Source: Propionibacteriaceae bacterium
GTDB taxonomy: Bacteria > Actinomycetota > Actinomycetes > Propionibacteriales > Propionibacteriaceae
Assembly: GCA_027346035.1 (NCBI GenBank)
Contig: DAIESZ010000266.1
Location: forward strand, 1-5,987
Reading direction: 5' to 3'
Length of the DNA: 5,987 bases
The notes beneath the pieces were generated by a model. The model ran no database searches, was not told the DNA's origin, and worked only from the letters and a program-made list of their open reading frames with translations. Shown here in pieces: positions 1 through 5,056 of this stretch (positions are counted from its first letter, which is position 1; every line of letters starts with the position of its first letter). The translations under genes were made by a program, and so were the position numbers.

Positions 1-2429
1 GACGCCTCGAGGAGGCCGATCTCGACGGCTTCCGCCAGGAGAAGAGCCACCGCGTCGACGGCCGGTTGCGCGCGCTGCCGAGCTACCCCCACCCGCGGAT
101 GATGCCCGACTTCTGGGAGTTCCCGACGGTGAGCATGGGCATCGGCCCGATGAACGCCATCTACCAGGCGCAGTTCAACCGGTATCTGGCCAACCGCGGC
201 ATCAAGGACACGTCGCAGCAGCATGTGTGGGCGTTCCTCGGTGACGGAGAGATGGACGAGCCCGAGAGCCGGGGCCTGCTGCAGCTGGCGGCCAACGAGG
301 GTCTCGACAACCTCACGTTCGTGATCAACTGCAACCTGCAGCGACTCGACGGCCCCGTGCGCGGTAACGGCAAGATCGTCCAGGAGCTCGAGATGTTCTT
401 CCGGGGCGCCGGCTGGAACGTCATCAAGGTGCTGTGGGGCCGTGACTGGGACCCGCTGCTCGCCCAGGACACCGAGGGTGCGCTCGTCAACGTCATGAAC
501 ACCACCCGCGACGGCGACTTCCAGACGTTCAAGGCGAACAACGGCGCCTACGTGCGCGAGCACTTCTTCGGACGCGACCCTCGCACGCTGAGGATGGTCG
601 AGGACTGGAGCGACGAGAGGATCTGGGCCCTCAAGCGTGGCGGCCACGACTATCAGAAGGTCTACGCGGCGTACAAGGCGGCCACCGAGTTCGCCGGGGC
701 CCCCACCGTGATCCTGGCCCAGACCATCAAGGGCTACGTGCTGGGGTCGAGCTTCGCAGGGCGCAACGCCACCCACCAGATGAAGAAGTTCAGCCTCGAG
801 GACCTCAAGTTGTTCCGTGACCGGCTCGACATGCCGATCACCGATGCCCAGCTCGAGGAGAACGACCACTGGACGCCGCCGTACATGCGTCCGGGCAAGG
901 ACGATCCGCGCATCCGCTACATGCTGGAGCGTCGCCGTGAACTCGGCGGGTTCCTGCCCGAGCGCCGCGGCCACCGGGCAGCACCGCTGCCGATCCCCGA
1001 CGACAAGGCCTTCGCGGGCGTTCGCAAGGGCTCGGGCAACCAGCCGGTGGCCACCACGATGGCCTTCGTCCGGCTGCTCAAGGACCTCATGCGCGACAAG
1101 AAGTTCGCGCCGCACGTCGTGCCGATCATCCCCGACGAGGCACGCACGTTCGGCATGGACTCGTTCTTCCCGACGATCAAGATCTACAACCCGAACGGGC
1201 AGAACTACACGCCGGTCGACCATGAGCTGATGCTCGCCTACCGCGAGGCCACCAACGGGCAGATCCTCGAGGTCGGCATCAGCGAGGCCGGGTCGATGGC
1301 CGCGTTCACCGCCGCCGGGTCCGCCTACGCCACTCACGGCGTGCCGATGGTGCCGGTGTACGTGTTCTACTCGATGTTCGGCTTCCAGCGCACCGGCGAC
1401 GCGATCTGGGCCGCCGGCGACCAGATGGTGCGCGGTTTCCTCGTGGGCGCGACGGCCGGACGCACCACCCTGACTGGTGAGGGCACCCAGCACATGGACG
1501 GTCACAGTCCGCTGTTGGCCGCCACCAATCCTGCGGTGGCCACCTGGGATCCCGCCTACGGGTACGAGATGAGCTACATCGTCCAGGACGGCCTGCGGCG
1601 CATGTACGGTGACACCCCCGAGGACGTCATCTACTACCTCATGGCCTACAACGAGCCCATGCCCCAACCGGCCGAGCCCGAACACCTTGTCGTCGAGGAC
1701 CTGCTCAGGGGCATGTACCTGCTCAAGGAGGGCAGCTTCGACGGGGTCGGCACCGATGCCCGGCGGGTGCAGTTGCTCGCGTCCGGCGTCGGCGTCCCCT
1801 GGGCCCTGGAAGCCCAGGAACTGCTGAAGCAGGACTTCGGGGTCGTCGCCGACGTGTGGAGTGTCACCAGCTGGGGCGAGTTGCGCCGTGATGGCCTGCG
1901 CTGCGACGAGCACAACCTGCTGTACCCCGAGGAGGAGCGTGAGGTTCCGTTCGTGACCCGGGTGCTGCAGGGGCGGCCCGGTCCGATCATCGCCACCAGC
2001 GACTACATGCGCCAGGTGCAGGACCAGATCGCCCAGTGGGTCCCCGGACGCTTCCGCTCCCTCGGCGCCGATGGGTTCGGGTTCTCCGACACCCGCCCGG
2101 CAGCTCGCCGCTTCTTCCACATCGACGGCCCGTCGATGGCGGTGGCGGCGCTGCAGCAGCTGGCCGAGGCCGGGGAGGTACCGTCCGAGTGGGTCACCCG
2201 CGCGGTCGACACCTACCGCCTGCTCGACGTCTCCGCGGGGTCGTCCGGTCACGCGGGCGGCGACGCCAGATACGCGGCCCGCGACCCGATGCGTGCCCAC
2301 GGCGGCCCCACCCCGGACCTTCCCGGTGGTGGGGCCGCCGTCGCGTTTGCCCGGAGAACGACCCGGTGTTTCCACGGACCCCGTGGATCTGGCAGGCTGG
2401 GCGTCGACGCTCCCGGGCAGGGACGCTGA
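1..2429 (+). CDS. aceE: Pyruvate dehydrogenase E1 component, homodimeric type (5'-truncated by window edge)
   Basis: AceE is the thiamine-diphosphate (ThDP) E1 subunit of the cytoplasmic pyruvate dehydrogenase complex. It decarboxylates pyruvate and passes the acetyl group to the lipoyl domain of E2. The frame is open from base 3 and the N-terminus is off the left edge; the TTG at 66 is internal. Seen: the ThDP/Mg motif from GDG (240-248) to NCN (327-335); [20 protein letters not shown] near the visible start; [14 protein letters not shown] with the Glu at 1284-1286, probably the ThDP-activating Glu; [11 protein letters not shown] (1476-1508); and a transketolase-like C-terminal domain with [16 protein letters not shown] and [16 protein letters not shown]. 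Known: homodimeric E1s are roughly 890-930 residues, so about 150 are missing here. Odd: after GGDA (ending 2267) the frame runs on for 53 codons of low-complexity, poorly biased sequence holding a strong hairpin and a promoter-like box. The original stop was probably at 2268-2270, now AGA. Identity is near certain; the C-terminus is doubtful. Confidence 0.97.
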   Translation, partial: RLEEADLDGFRQEKSHRVDGRLRALPSYPHPRMMPDFWEFPTVSMGIGPMNAIYQAQFNRYLANRGIKDTSQQHVWAFLGDGEMDEPESRGLLQLAANEGLDNLTFVINCNLQRLDGPVRGNGKIVQELEMFFRGAGWNVIKVLWGRDWDPLLAQDTEGALVNVMNTTRDGDFQTFKANNGAYVREHFFGRDPRTLRMVEDWSDERIWALKRGGHDYQKVYAAYKAATEFAGAPTVILAQTIKGYVLGSSFAGRNATHQMKKFSLEDLKLFRDRLDMPITDAQLEENDHWTPPYMRPGKDDPRIRYMLERRRELGGFLPERRGHRAAPLPIPDDKAFAGVRKGSGNQPVATTMAFVRLLKDLMRDKKFAPHVVPIIPDEARTFGMDSFFPTIKIYNPNGQNYTPVDHELMLAYREATNGQILEVGISEAGSMAAFTAAGSAYATHGVPMVPVYVFYSMFGFQRTGDAIWAAGDQMVRGFLVGATAGRTTLTGEGTQHMDGHSPLLAATNPAVATWDPAYGYEMSYIVQDGLRRMYGDTPEDVIYYLMAYNEPMPQPAEPEHLVVEDLLRGMYLLKEGSFDGVGTDARRVQLLASGVGVPWALEAQELLKQDFGVVADVWSVTSWGELRRDGLRCDEHNLLYPEEEREVPFVTRVLQGRPGPIIATSDYMRQVQDQIAQWVPGRFRSLGADGFGFSDTRPAARRFFHIDGPSMAVAALQQLAEAGEVPSEWVTRAVDTYRLLDVSAGSSGHAGGDARYAARDPMRAHGGPTPDLPGGGAAVAFARRTTRCFHGPRGSGRLGVDAPGQGR
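2299..2341 (+). terminator. Strong GC-rich hairpin, probable aceE transcription terminator
   Basis: ACGGCGGCCCCACC (2299-2312) pairs perfectly with 2328-2341 over 14 bp. Four more pairs, 2313-2316 with 2323-2326, stack inside past one bulged T (2327), closing a 6-base loop. The downstream bases CGCGTTTGCC hold only a weak T-run, which is common for actinobacterial terminators. It lies about 30 bases after the point where AceE homology and codon bias stop, yet still inside the open aceE frame. That placement suits a 3' UTR terminator behind a lost stop codon. Termination activity is inferred. Confidence 0.55.
2369..2403 (+). promoter_or_regulatory. Promoter-like box upstream of the DUF3052 gene
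   Basis: CTGGCAGGCTGGGCG (2389-2403) contains an extended -10-like element, TGG followed by CAGGCT (2393-2398). A weak -35-like TTTCCA (2369-2374) lies 18 bases upstream, matching TTGACA at 4 of 6 positions. A start near 2405 would leave a leader of about 43 bases before the GTG at 2448. The main support is that a nearly identical box, preceded by the same CGTGGAT, occurs upstream of purK (3159-3182). A promoter here would let the DUF3052 gene be transcribed after the aceE hairpin. The hexamers are weak on their own. Confidence 0.35.
2371..2387. promoter_or_regulatory. Perfect 7-bp inverted repeat over the putative -35 region
   Basis: TCCACGG (2371-2377) and CCGTGGA (2381-2387) are perfect reverse complements separated by ACC. 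The dyad covers the space between the putative -35 and -10 of the DUF3052 promoter, where a repressor operator could sit. As RNA it would be a 7-bp, 3-base-loop hairpin with no U-run, so a terminator role is less likely. Only the symmetry is seen; binding is inferred. Confidence 0.35.
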
Positions 2430-2433
2430 ATCG

Positions 2434-2441
2434 AGAGAGGA
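2434..2441 (+). promoter_or_regulatory. Ribosome binding site of the DUF3052 gene
   Basis: The purine run AGAGAGGA ends 6 bases before the GTG at 2448 and 9 bases before a second, adjacent GTG at 2451. The spacing favours 2448, though either could serve. The run lies after the aceE-frame TGA (2427-2429), so initiation here does not depend on where aceE translation ends. Confidence 0.6.
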
Positions 2442-2447
2442 TCGTAC

Positions 2448-2855
2448 GTGGTGACGCCACCGGGAGGCCGGATCGTCTTCGGCCTGTCAGCTGGGCAGAT
2501 GGTTCAGGAACTGGGCTGGGACTCCGATGTCGATGAGGACGTCCGGGCCAGCGTCATGGAGGCGATCCAAGGCGACCTGGTCGAGGACGTCGATGACGCG
2601 GTCGACGTCGTCCTGCTGTGGTGGCGCAACGACGACGGCGACCTCGTCGACGCCCTGGTCGACAGCCTCACCGACCTGACCCCCGACGGCTACATCTGGG
2701 TCCTGACGCCGAAGGTGGGCCGTCCTGGGGCGGTCGATCCCGCGGACCTCGCCGAGGGCGTGAACACCGCGGGCATGGCCCTCACCATCACCGTCGCGGC
2801 GGGGCCCGACTGGCAGGCGCACAAGGTCGTGCGACCCCGCAACGGCCGCCGTTGA
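2448..2855 (+). CDS. DUF3052 family protein, function unknown
   Basis: A 135-residue acidic cytoplasmic protein with no signal peptide or membrane segment. Family marks seen: VQELGWDSDVDEDVR (about residues 19-34), DAVDVVLLWWRNDDGDLVDA (about 47-67), GYIWVLTPKVGRPG and a C-terminal AHKVV.P stretch. These match the actinobacterial DUF3052 family as I know it, and the length is normal. The GTG start at 2448 is chosen because of the AGAGAGGA upstream; a GTG at 2451 would remove one residue. Known: DUF3052 genes lie next to or near aceE in other Actinomycetota, for example around aceE of mycobacteria, which suggests a link to the pyruvate dehydrogenase complex or its regulation. No biochemical role is known to me. 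It begins 18 bases after the aceE-frame stop but probably has its own promoter. Confidence is high for the family and nil for a function. Confidence 0.92.
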   Translation: MVTPPGGRIVFGLSAGQMVQELGWDSDVDEDVRASVMEAIQGDLVEDVDDAVDVVLLWWRNDDGDLVDALVDSLTDLTPDGYIWVLTPKVGRPGAVDPADLAEGVNTAGMALTITVAAGPDWQAHKVVRPRNGRR

Positions 2856-2861
2856 CGCAGC

Positions 2862-2921
2862 GCCCGAGGGCCGACCGCCGGGTGCGGGGGATCGGCGTCC
2901 GGTCGTGTTGCGGCCTCGGGT
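2862..2921 (+). terminator. Possible terminator stem-loop after the DUF3052 gene
   Basis: CCCGAGGGCCG (2863-2873) pairs with CGGCCTCGGG (2911-2920) over 10 bp with one bulged G (2870), plus an outer G-U pair. Inside, ACCG (2874-2877) can pair with CGGT (2900-2903), shortening the large loop. It starts 6 bases after the DUF3052 stop codon, a usual place for a terminator, but no U-run follows. In DNA this rich in G and C such pairings are common, so the call is tentative. Confidence 0.35.
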
Positions 2922-2982
2922 CGAGCGGGCGTCCCACGAGTGCCCGGGTGGCGCCGGTGCGCGAGGCGATCGTCATCGGCGG

Positions 2983-3055
2983 CGAGCCGCTGGGATGGTG
3001 GACGATGTTCACCGACGCCTGGCTGTAGATCCCCATGGTCGGTTCGGACGGCTCG
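2983..3055. other. Nested inverted repeats, possible structured element
   Basis: Three nested pairings share one axis: CGAGCCG (2983-2989) with CGGCTCG (3049-3055); TGGGAT (2991-2996) with ATCCCCA (3029-3035), with one bulge; and GGTGGAC (2997-3003) with GTTCACC (3007-3013), one G-U pair and a GAT loop. The 3' side carries two unpaired stretches of 15 and 13 bases. It resembles no riboswitch I know. It could be an RNA, a remnant, or chance in GC-rich DNA. Confidence 0.2.
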
Positions 3056-3070
3056 ATGGGCCGTGAAGGG

Positions 3071-3102
3071 GCCTCGAGGCGCACGAGTCCGCGGCCCGGG
3101 CC
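3071..3102. repeat. Two 10-base perfect palindromes
   Basis: GCCTCGAGGC (3071-3080) and GGCCCGGGCC (3093-3102) are perfect self-complementary decamers with centres 22 bp apart. They form the left half of a palindrome cluster that continues to 3145 ahead of the purK promoter-like box. Their composition is only G, C and one A/T pair, so chance is a real alternative. Confidence 0.3.
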
Positions 3103-3109
3103 TCGGCGA

Positions 3110-3145
3110 CCGGTCACTGACCGGGACTGCGCCGGCCTGGCCGGC
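3110..3145. promoter_or_regulatory. Pair of 15-base odd palindromes upstream of the purK promoter, possible operators
   Basis: CCGGTCACTGACCGG (3110-3124) and GCCGGCCTGGCCGGC (3131-3145) are each perfectly symmetric about a single central base. The centres, 3117 and 3138, are 21 bp apart, two helical turns, so both would face the same side of the DNA. They end a few bases before the putative -35 position of the purK promoter. Two dimeric regulators, or one tetramer, could bind there. As RNA each would be a 6-bp hairpin with a 3-base loop, so a terminator role for upstream transcription is the alternative. The symmetry is seen; the role is inferred. Confidence 0.35.
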
Positions 3146-3158
3146 ACGTCGCGGGCCT

Positions 3159-3182
3159 CGTGGATTGCTGGCAGGATGGGCG
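3159..3182 (+). promoter_or_regulatory. Promoter-like box upstream of purK-purE
   Basis: CTGGCAGGATGGGCG (3168-3182) differs at one base from the box before the DUF3052 gene (2389-2403), and both are preceded by CGTGGAT, here with two extra bases (TG). CAGGAT (3172-3177), preceded by TGG, fits an extended -10 element of a housekeeping promoter. No good -35 is visible at 17-18 bases. A start near 3184 would give purK a leader of about 135 bases. Confidence 0.4.
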
Positions 3183-3188
3183 CATCGT

Positions 3189-3254
3189 CACAGGCCGGCC
3201 GCACGGCACGCTGGATCCCCTGCGCCCGGACCCACGGCCTCCGGTCGGCCTGTG
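3189..3254 (+). promoter_or_regulatory. Long stem-loop in the putative purK leader
   Basis: CACAGGCCGGCCG (3189-3201) pairs with CGGTCGGCCTGTG (3242-3254) over 13 consecutive bp with a single G-U pair (3198-3245), enclosing a 40-base loop. The 5' arm begins about 5 bases after the predicted transcription start, so it would fold early in the leader. It ends 50 bases before the ribosome binding site. It could be a stability element, part of an attenuator, or a protein-binding leader. No known purine riboswitch signature is recognised. Confidence 0.4.
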
Positions 3255-3270
3255 CAGCCATCTCGCGGCG

Positions 3271-3304
3271 CCCGCCCGTGCCCGGCCCGTCCCGGCCCCG
3301 ACCC
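3271..3304. other. Seven C-runs before the purK ribosome binding site (G-tracts on the minus strand)
   Basis: C-runs of three or four bases lie at 3271, 3275, 3281, 3286, 3291, 3296 and 3302, separated by only 1-3 bases. On the minus strand, the template for purK, this matches the general G-quadruplex pattern of G3+ tracts with loops of 1-7. In the RNA it is a C-rich, low-structure stretch, which could also favour Rho loading or keep the ribosome binding site open. The pattern is seen; any function is inferred. Confidence 0.4.
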
Positions 3305-3310
3305 GAGGAG
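3305..3310 (+). promoter_or_regulatory. Ribosome binding site of purK
   Basis: GAGGAG lies 8 bases before the GTG at 3319 and decides the start. The in-frame GTG at 3160 would add 53 residues with no homology, would fall inside the promoter-like box, and has no comparable site before it. Confidence 0.75.
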
Positions 3311-3318
3311 ATCATCGC

Positions 3319-4527
3319 GTGAACGCCGAAACCCCCTCCGTGCCGTCCCCCGCGCCCACCCGCTACACCGTCGGCATCGTCGGAGGCGGCCAGCTGGCCC
3401 GGATGATGCACCAGGCCGCCATCGGGCTCGGCATCACCGTGCGCCTGCTGGCCGAGGCTCCCGACGCGTCCGCCGCCCAGGTGGTGCACGACGTCGTGGT
3501 CGGCGACTACACCGATCCGGCCACCGTGCTCGACTTCGCGCGCGGGTGCGACGTGGTCACCTTCGATCACGAGCACGTGCCCACCGACATCCTGCGCCTC
3601 CTCGAGGCCGAGGGCATCGCCGTCCGACCCGGCCCGGACGCGCTCGAACACGCGCAGGACAAGGCCGTCATGCGGGCCCGGATGGCCGAGATGGGCGCGC
3701 CGAACCCCGTCTTCCGGATCGTCGCCGACGCCGCCGGGCTCATCGCCTTCGGTGACGAGGTCGGCTGGCCGGTCATCGCCAAGACCTCCCGAGGCGGTTA
3801 CGACGGCAAGGGGGTGTGGCGCGTCGACGGGCCCGAGGGGGCCGAAGAACCGTTCGCCGCGAACCTCTCCCGCCCGGGCGGCGAAACCGACATCACCAGC
3901 GTCCGGATCATCGCCGAGGAGTTCATCGACTTCTCCCGAGAGCTGTCCGCCCTGGTGGTCCGTTCGCCCAGCGGGCAGGCGGTCGCCTATCCGGTGAGCG
4001 AATCGGTGCAGACCGGTGGCATCTGCACCCGCACGATCACCCCCGCGCCCGGCATGGACGCCGAGCACGCGACGGCCTGTCAACAGTTGGCGTTGCGCGT
4101 GGCGGGGGAGCTGGGAGTCGTCGGCCTGCTCGCGGTCGAACTCATGGAACGCCGCAACGGCGACGTGGTCGTCAACGAGTTGGCGATGCGCCCGCACAAC
4201 ACCGGCCACTGGACCATCGACGGCGCGGTCACCAGCCAGTTCGAGAACCACATCCGGGCCGTGCTCGACCTGCCGCTCGGAGACCCGGGCCTGCGTGCCG
4301 GACACGTCGTGATGGACAACATCCTCGGCGGGTCCGAGGACGACCTCACCGGGGCGCTGCAGCACTGCTACGCCCGAGACCGCAGGATCCGGGTGCACCT
4401 GTACGGCAAAGAGGTCAAGCCCGGGCGCAAGGTGGGGCACGTCACCGCCTACGGATCCGATCTCGCCGAGGTGTCACGCCGCTCGCTGCACGCCGCACGC
4501 TACCTGATGGGAGACCGCGATGCCTGA
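3319..4527 (+). CDS. purK: 5-(carboxyamino)imidazole ribonucleotide synthase (AIR carboxylase, ATP-dependent)
   Basis: PurK converts AIR, bicarbonate and ATP to N5-CAIR in cytoplasmic de novo purine synthesis; PurE takes the product next. The 402-residue product is slightly longer than typical PurK (about 355-390) because of a Pro/Ser-rich N-terminal stretch of some 15 residues. Domains in order: nucleotide-binding fold with [12 protein letters not shown] (residues 19-30); TFDHEHVP; central ATP-grasp with [13 protein letters not shown] (155-167), including the ATP-contacting lysine region; [16 protein letters not shown]; the glycine-containing [17 protein letters not shown]; and the metal/ATP-site segment [13 protein letters not shown] (286-298). 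The GTG start is set by GAGGAG upstream. The last 8 bases overlap purE, indicating translational coupling. A long antisense frame over this gene is a GC-bias artefact. The upstream 160 bases suggest regulation at a dyad-flanked promoter and through a structured leader. Confidence 0.97.
   Translation: MNAETPSVPSPAPTRYTVGIVGGGQLARMMHQAAIGLGITVRLLAEAPDASAAQVVHDVVVGDYTDPATVLDFARGCDVVTFDHEHVPTDILRLLEAEGIAVRPGPDALEHAQDKAVMRARMAEMGAPNPVFRIVADAAGLIAFGDEVGWPVIAKTSRGGYDGKGVWRVDGPEGAEEPFAANLSRPGGETDITSVRIIAEEFIDFSRELSALVVRSPSGQAVAYPVSESVQTGGICTRTITPAPGMDAEHATACQQLALRVAGELGVVGLLAVELMERRNGDVVVNELAMRPHNTGHWTIDGAVTSQFENHIRAVLDLPLGDPGLRAGHVVMDNILGGSEDDLTGALQHCYARDRRIRVHLYGKEVKPGRKVGHVTAYGSDLAEVSRRSLHAARYLMGDRDA
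4509..4514 (+). promoter_or_regulatory. Ribosome binding site of purE, inside purK
   Basis: GGGAGA lies 5 bases before the purE ATG at 4520 and within the last codons of purK. Because purK terminates at 4527, ribosomes finishing purK can reinitiate on purE, which would keep the two enzymes in proportion. Confidence 0.6.
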
Positions 4528-5029
4528 CCAGACCGCCGTCCTGGTGTCGATCGTCATGGGCAGCGATTCCGACTGGCCCACGATGCATCCGGCTGCTGTG
4601 GCCCTCGACGAACTCGGCATCGCGTGGGAGGCCGACGTCGTCTCGGCCCATCGCATGCCCGACGAGATGGTGGCGTTCGGACGCGGCGCGCACGAGCGGG
4701 GGATCCGGGTGATCGTCGCCGGGGCCGGGGGAGCGGCGCACCTTCCGGGCATGCTCGCCTCCCTGACCCCGTTGCCGGTCATCGGCGTCCCCGTGCCACT
4801 CGCGTACCTCGACGGGATGGACTCGCTGTTGTCGATCGTGCAGATGCCGGCCGGCGTCCCGGTGGCCACCGTGGGGGTCGGCAACGCCCGCAACGCCGGT
4901 CTGCTGGCCGCCCGCATCATCGGTTCCGCCGACGAGGAGGTGCGGGACCGGATGCTGGAATTCCAGCGCTCCCTGCGCGACCTCGCGCTGGCGAAGGGAC
5001 AGATCGTCCGGGACGCCACCCGGGGCTGA
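4520..5029 (+). CDS. purE: N5-carboxyaminoimidazole ribonucleotide mutase, class I PurE
   Basis: PurE rearranges N5-CAIR to 4-carboxy-AIR (CAIR), the step after PurK. Known family members are homo-octamers in the cytoplasm. The 169-residue length is normal for the class I catalytic subunit. Seen: the phosphate-binding [11 protein letters not shown] (residues 12-22); SAHRMPDEM (42-50) with His44, matching the catalytic His of the family; [17 protein letters not shown] (65-81); PVIGVPVP; and [20 protein letters not shown], followed by [15 protein letters not shown]. The presence of PurK next to it supports the mutase (class I) rather than the AIR-carboxylase (class II) activity. The ATG start overlaps purK by 8 bases and has GGGAGA upstream. 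Downstream, only 27 bases (5030-5056) separate it from the convergent LCP gene; I see just a 4-bp CCGG repeat there and no clear terminator. Confidence 0.97.
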   Translation: MPDQTAVLVSIVMGSDSDWPTMHPAAVALDELGIAWEADVVSAHRMPDEMVAFGRGAHERGIRVIVAGAGGAAHLPGMLASLTPLPVIGVPVPLAYLDGMDSLLSIVQMPAGVPVATVGVGNARNAGLLAARIIGSADEEVRDRMLEFQRSLRDLALAKGQIVRDATRG

Positions 5030-5056
5030 TCCTCCCGGCGTCCGGCAGGCGCGCGG

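Larger units (their letters stand above)
2856..3318. other. 463-base intergenic region without a convincing gene
   Basis: No recognisable protein, tRNA or repeat family is seen. The left part (2856 to about 3055) keeps a coding-like third-position G/C bias. It is shared by a plus frame ending in TAG at 3026-3028 and by a minus frame with an ATG at 3036-3034, because their third positions coincide. Neither has a good ribosome binding site or a familiar product. The right part (about 3060-3318) loses this bias and instead holds four palindromes, a promoter-like box, a long stem-loop and a run of C-tracts leading into the purK ribosome binding site. I read it as the 3' end of one unit plus the control region of purK-purE. 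Confidence 0.6.

Noticed and set aside
66..68. TTG at 66 as the start of aceE
   Set aside because: The frame is open upstream to base 3 and the upstream codons ([11 protein letters not shown]) read as normal AceE sequence, so the gene simply extends past the window edge.
2036..2536. Other forward frames open across the end of aceE
   Set aside because: Poor codon bias and Arg/Pro-rich translation. I considered them as frameshift continuations of AceE, but neither gives an early stop or a family-like C-terminus.
2810..2817. Third copy of CTGGCAGG, the core of the promoter-like box
   Set aside because: It lies inside the DUF3052 coding sequence, lacks the following TGGG and the preceding CGTGGAT, and is explained by codons for D-W-Q-A.
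3160..3318. N-terminal extension of purK to the in-frame GTG at 3160
   Set aside because: The 53 added residues are Arg/Pro-rich without homology, the GTG lies inside the promoter-like box, and GAGGAG at 3305-3310 points to 3319.
2856..3318. Possible tRNA or other stable RNA gene in the long gap
   Set aside because: I looked for the T-loop GGTTCGA and related signatures on both strands and found no cloverleaf.
2788..4440. 550-codon open frame on the minus strand, antisense to purK
   Set aside because: It covers purK in a frame whose third positions fall on G/C-biased sites, the usual high-GC artefact. The product has no family features, being rich in Gly, Asp, His and Val in purK-mirrored order, and no ribosome binding site or promoter supports it.
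5030..5056. Bidirectional terminator between purE and the LCP gene
   Set aside because: Only a 4-bp CCGG repeat with a 3-base loop and no U-run on either strand; too weak to call.
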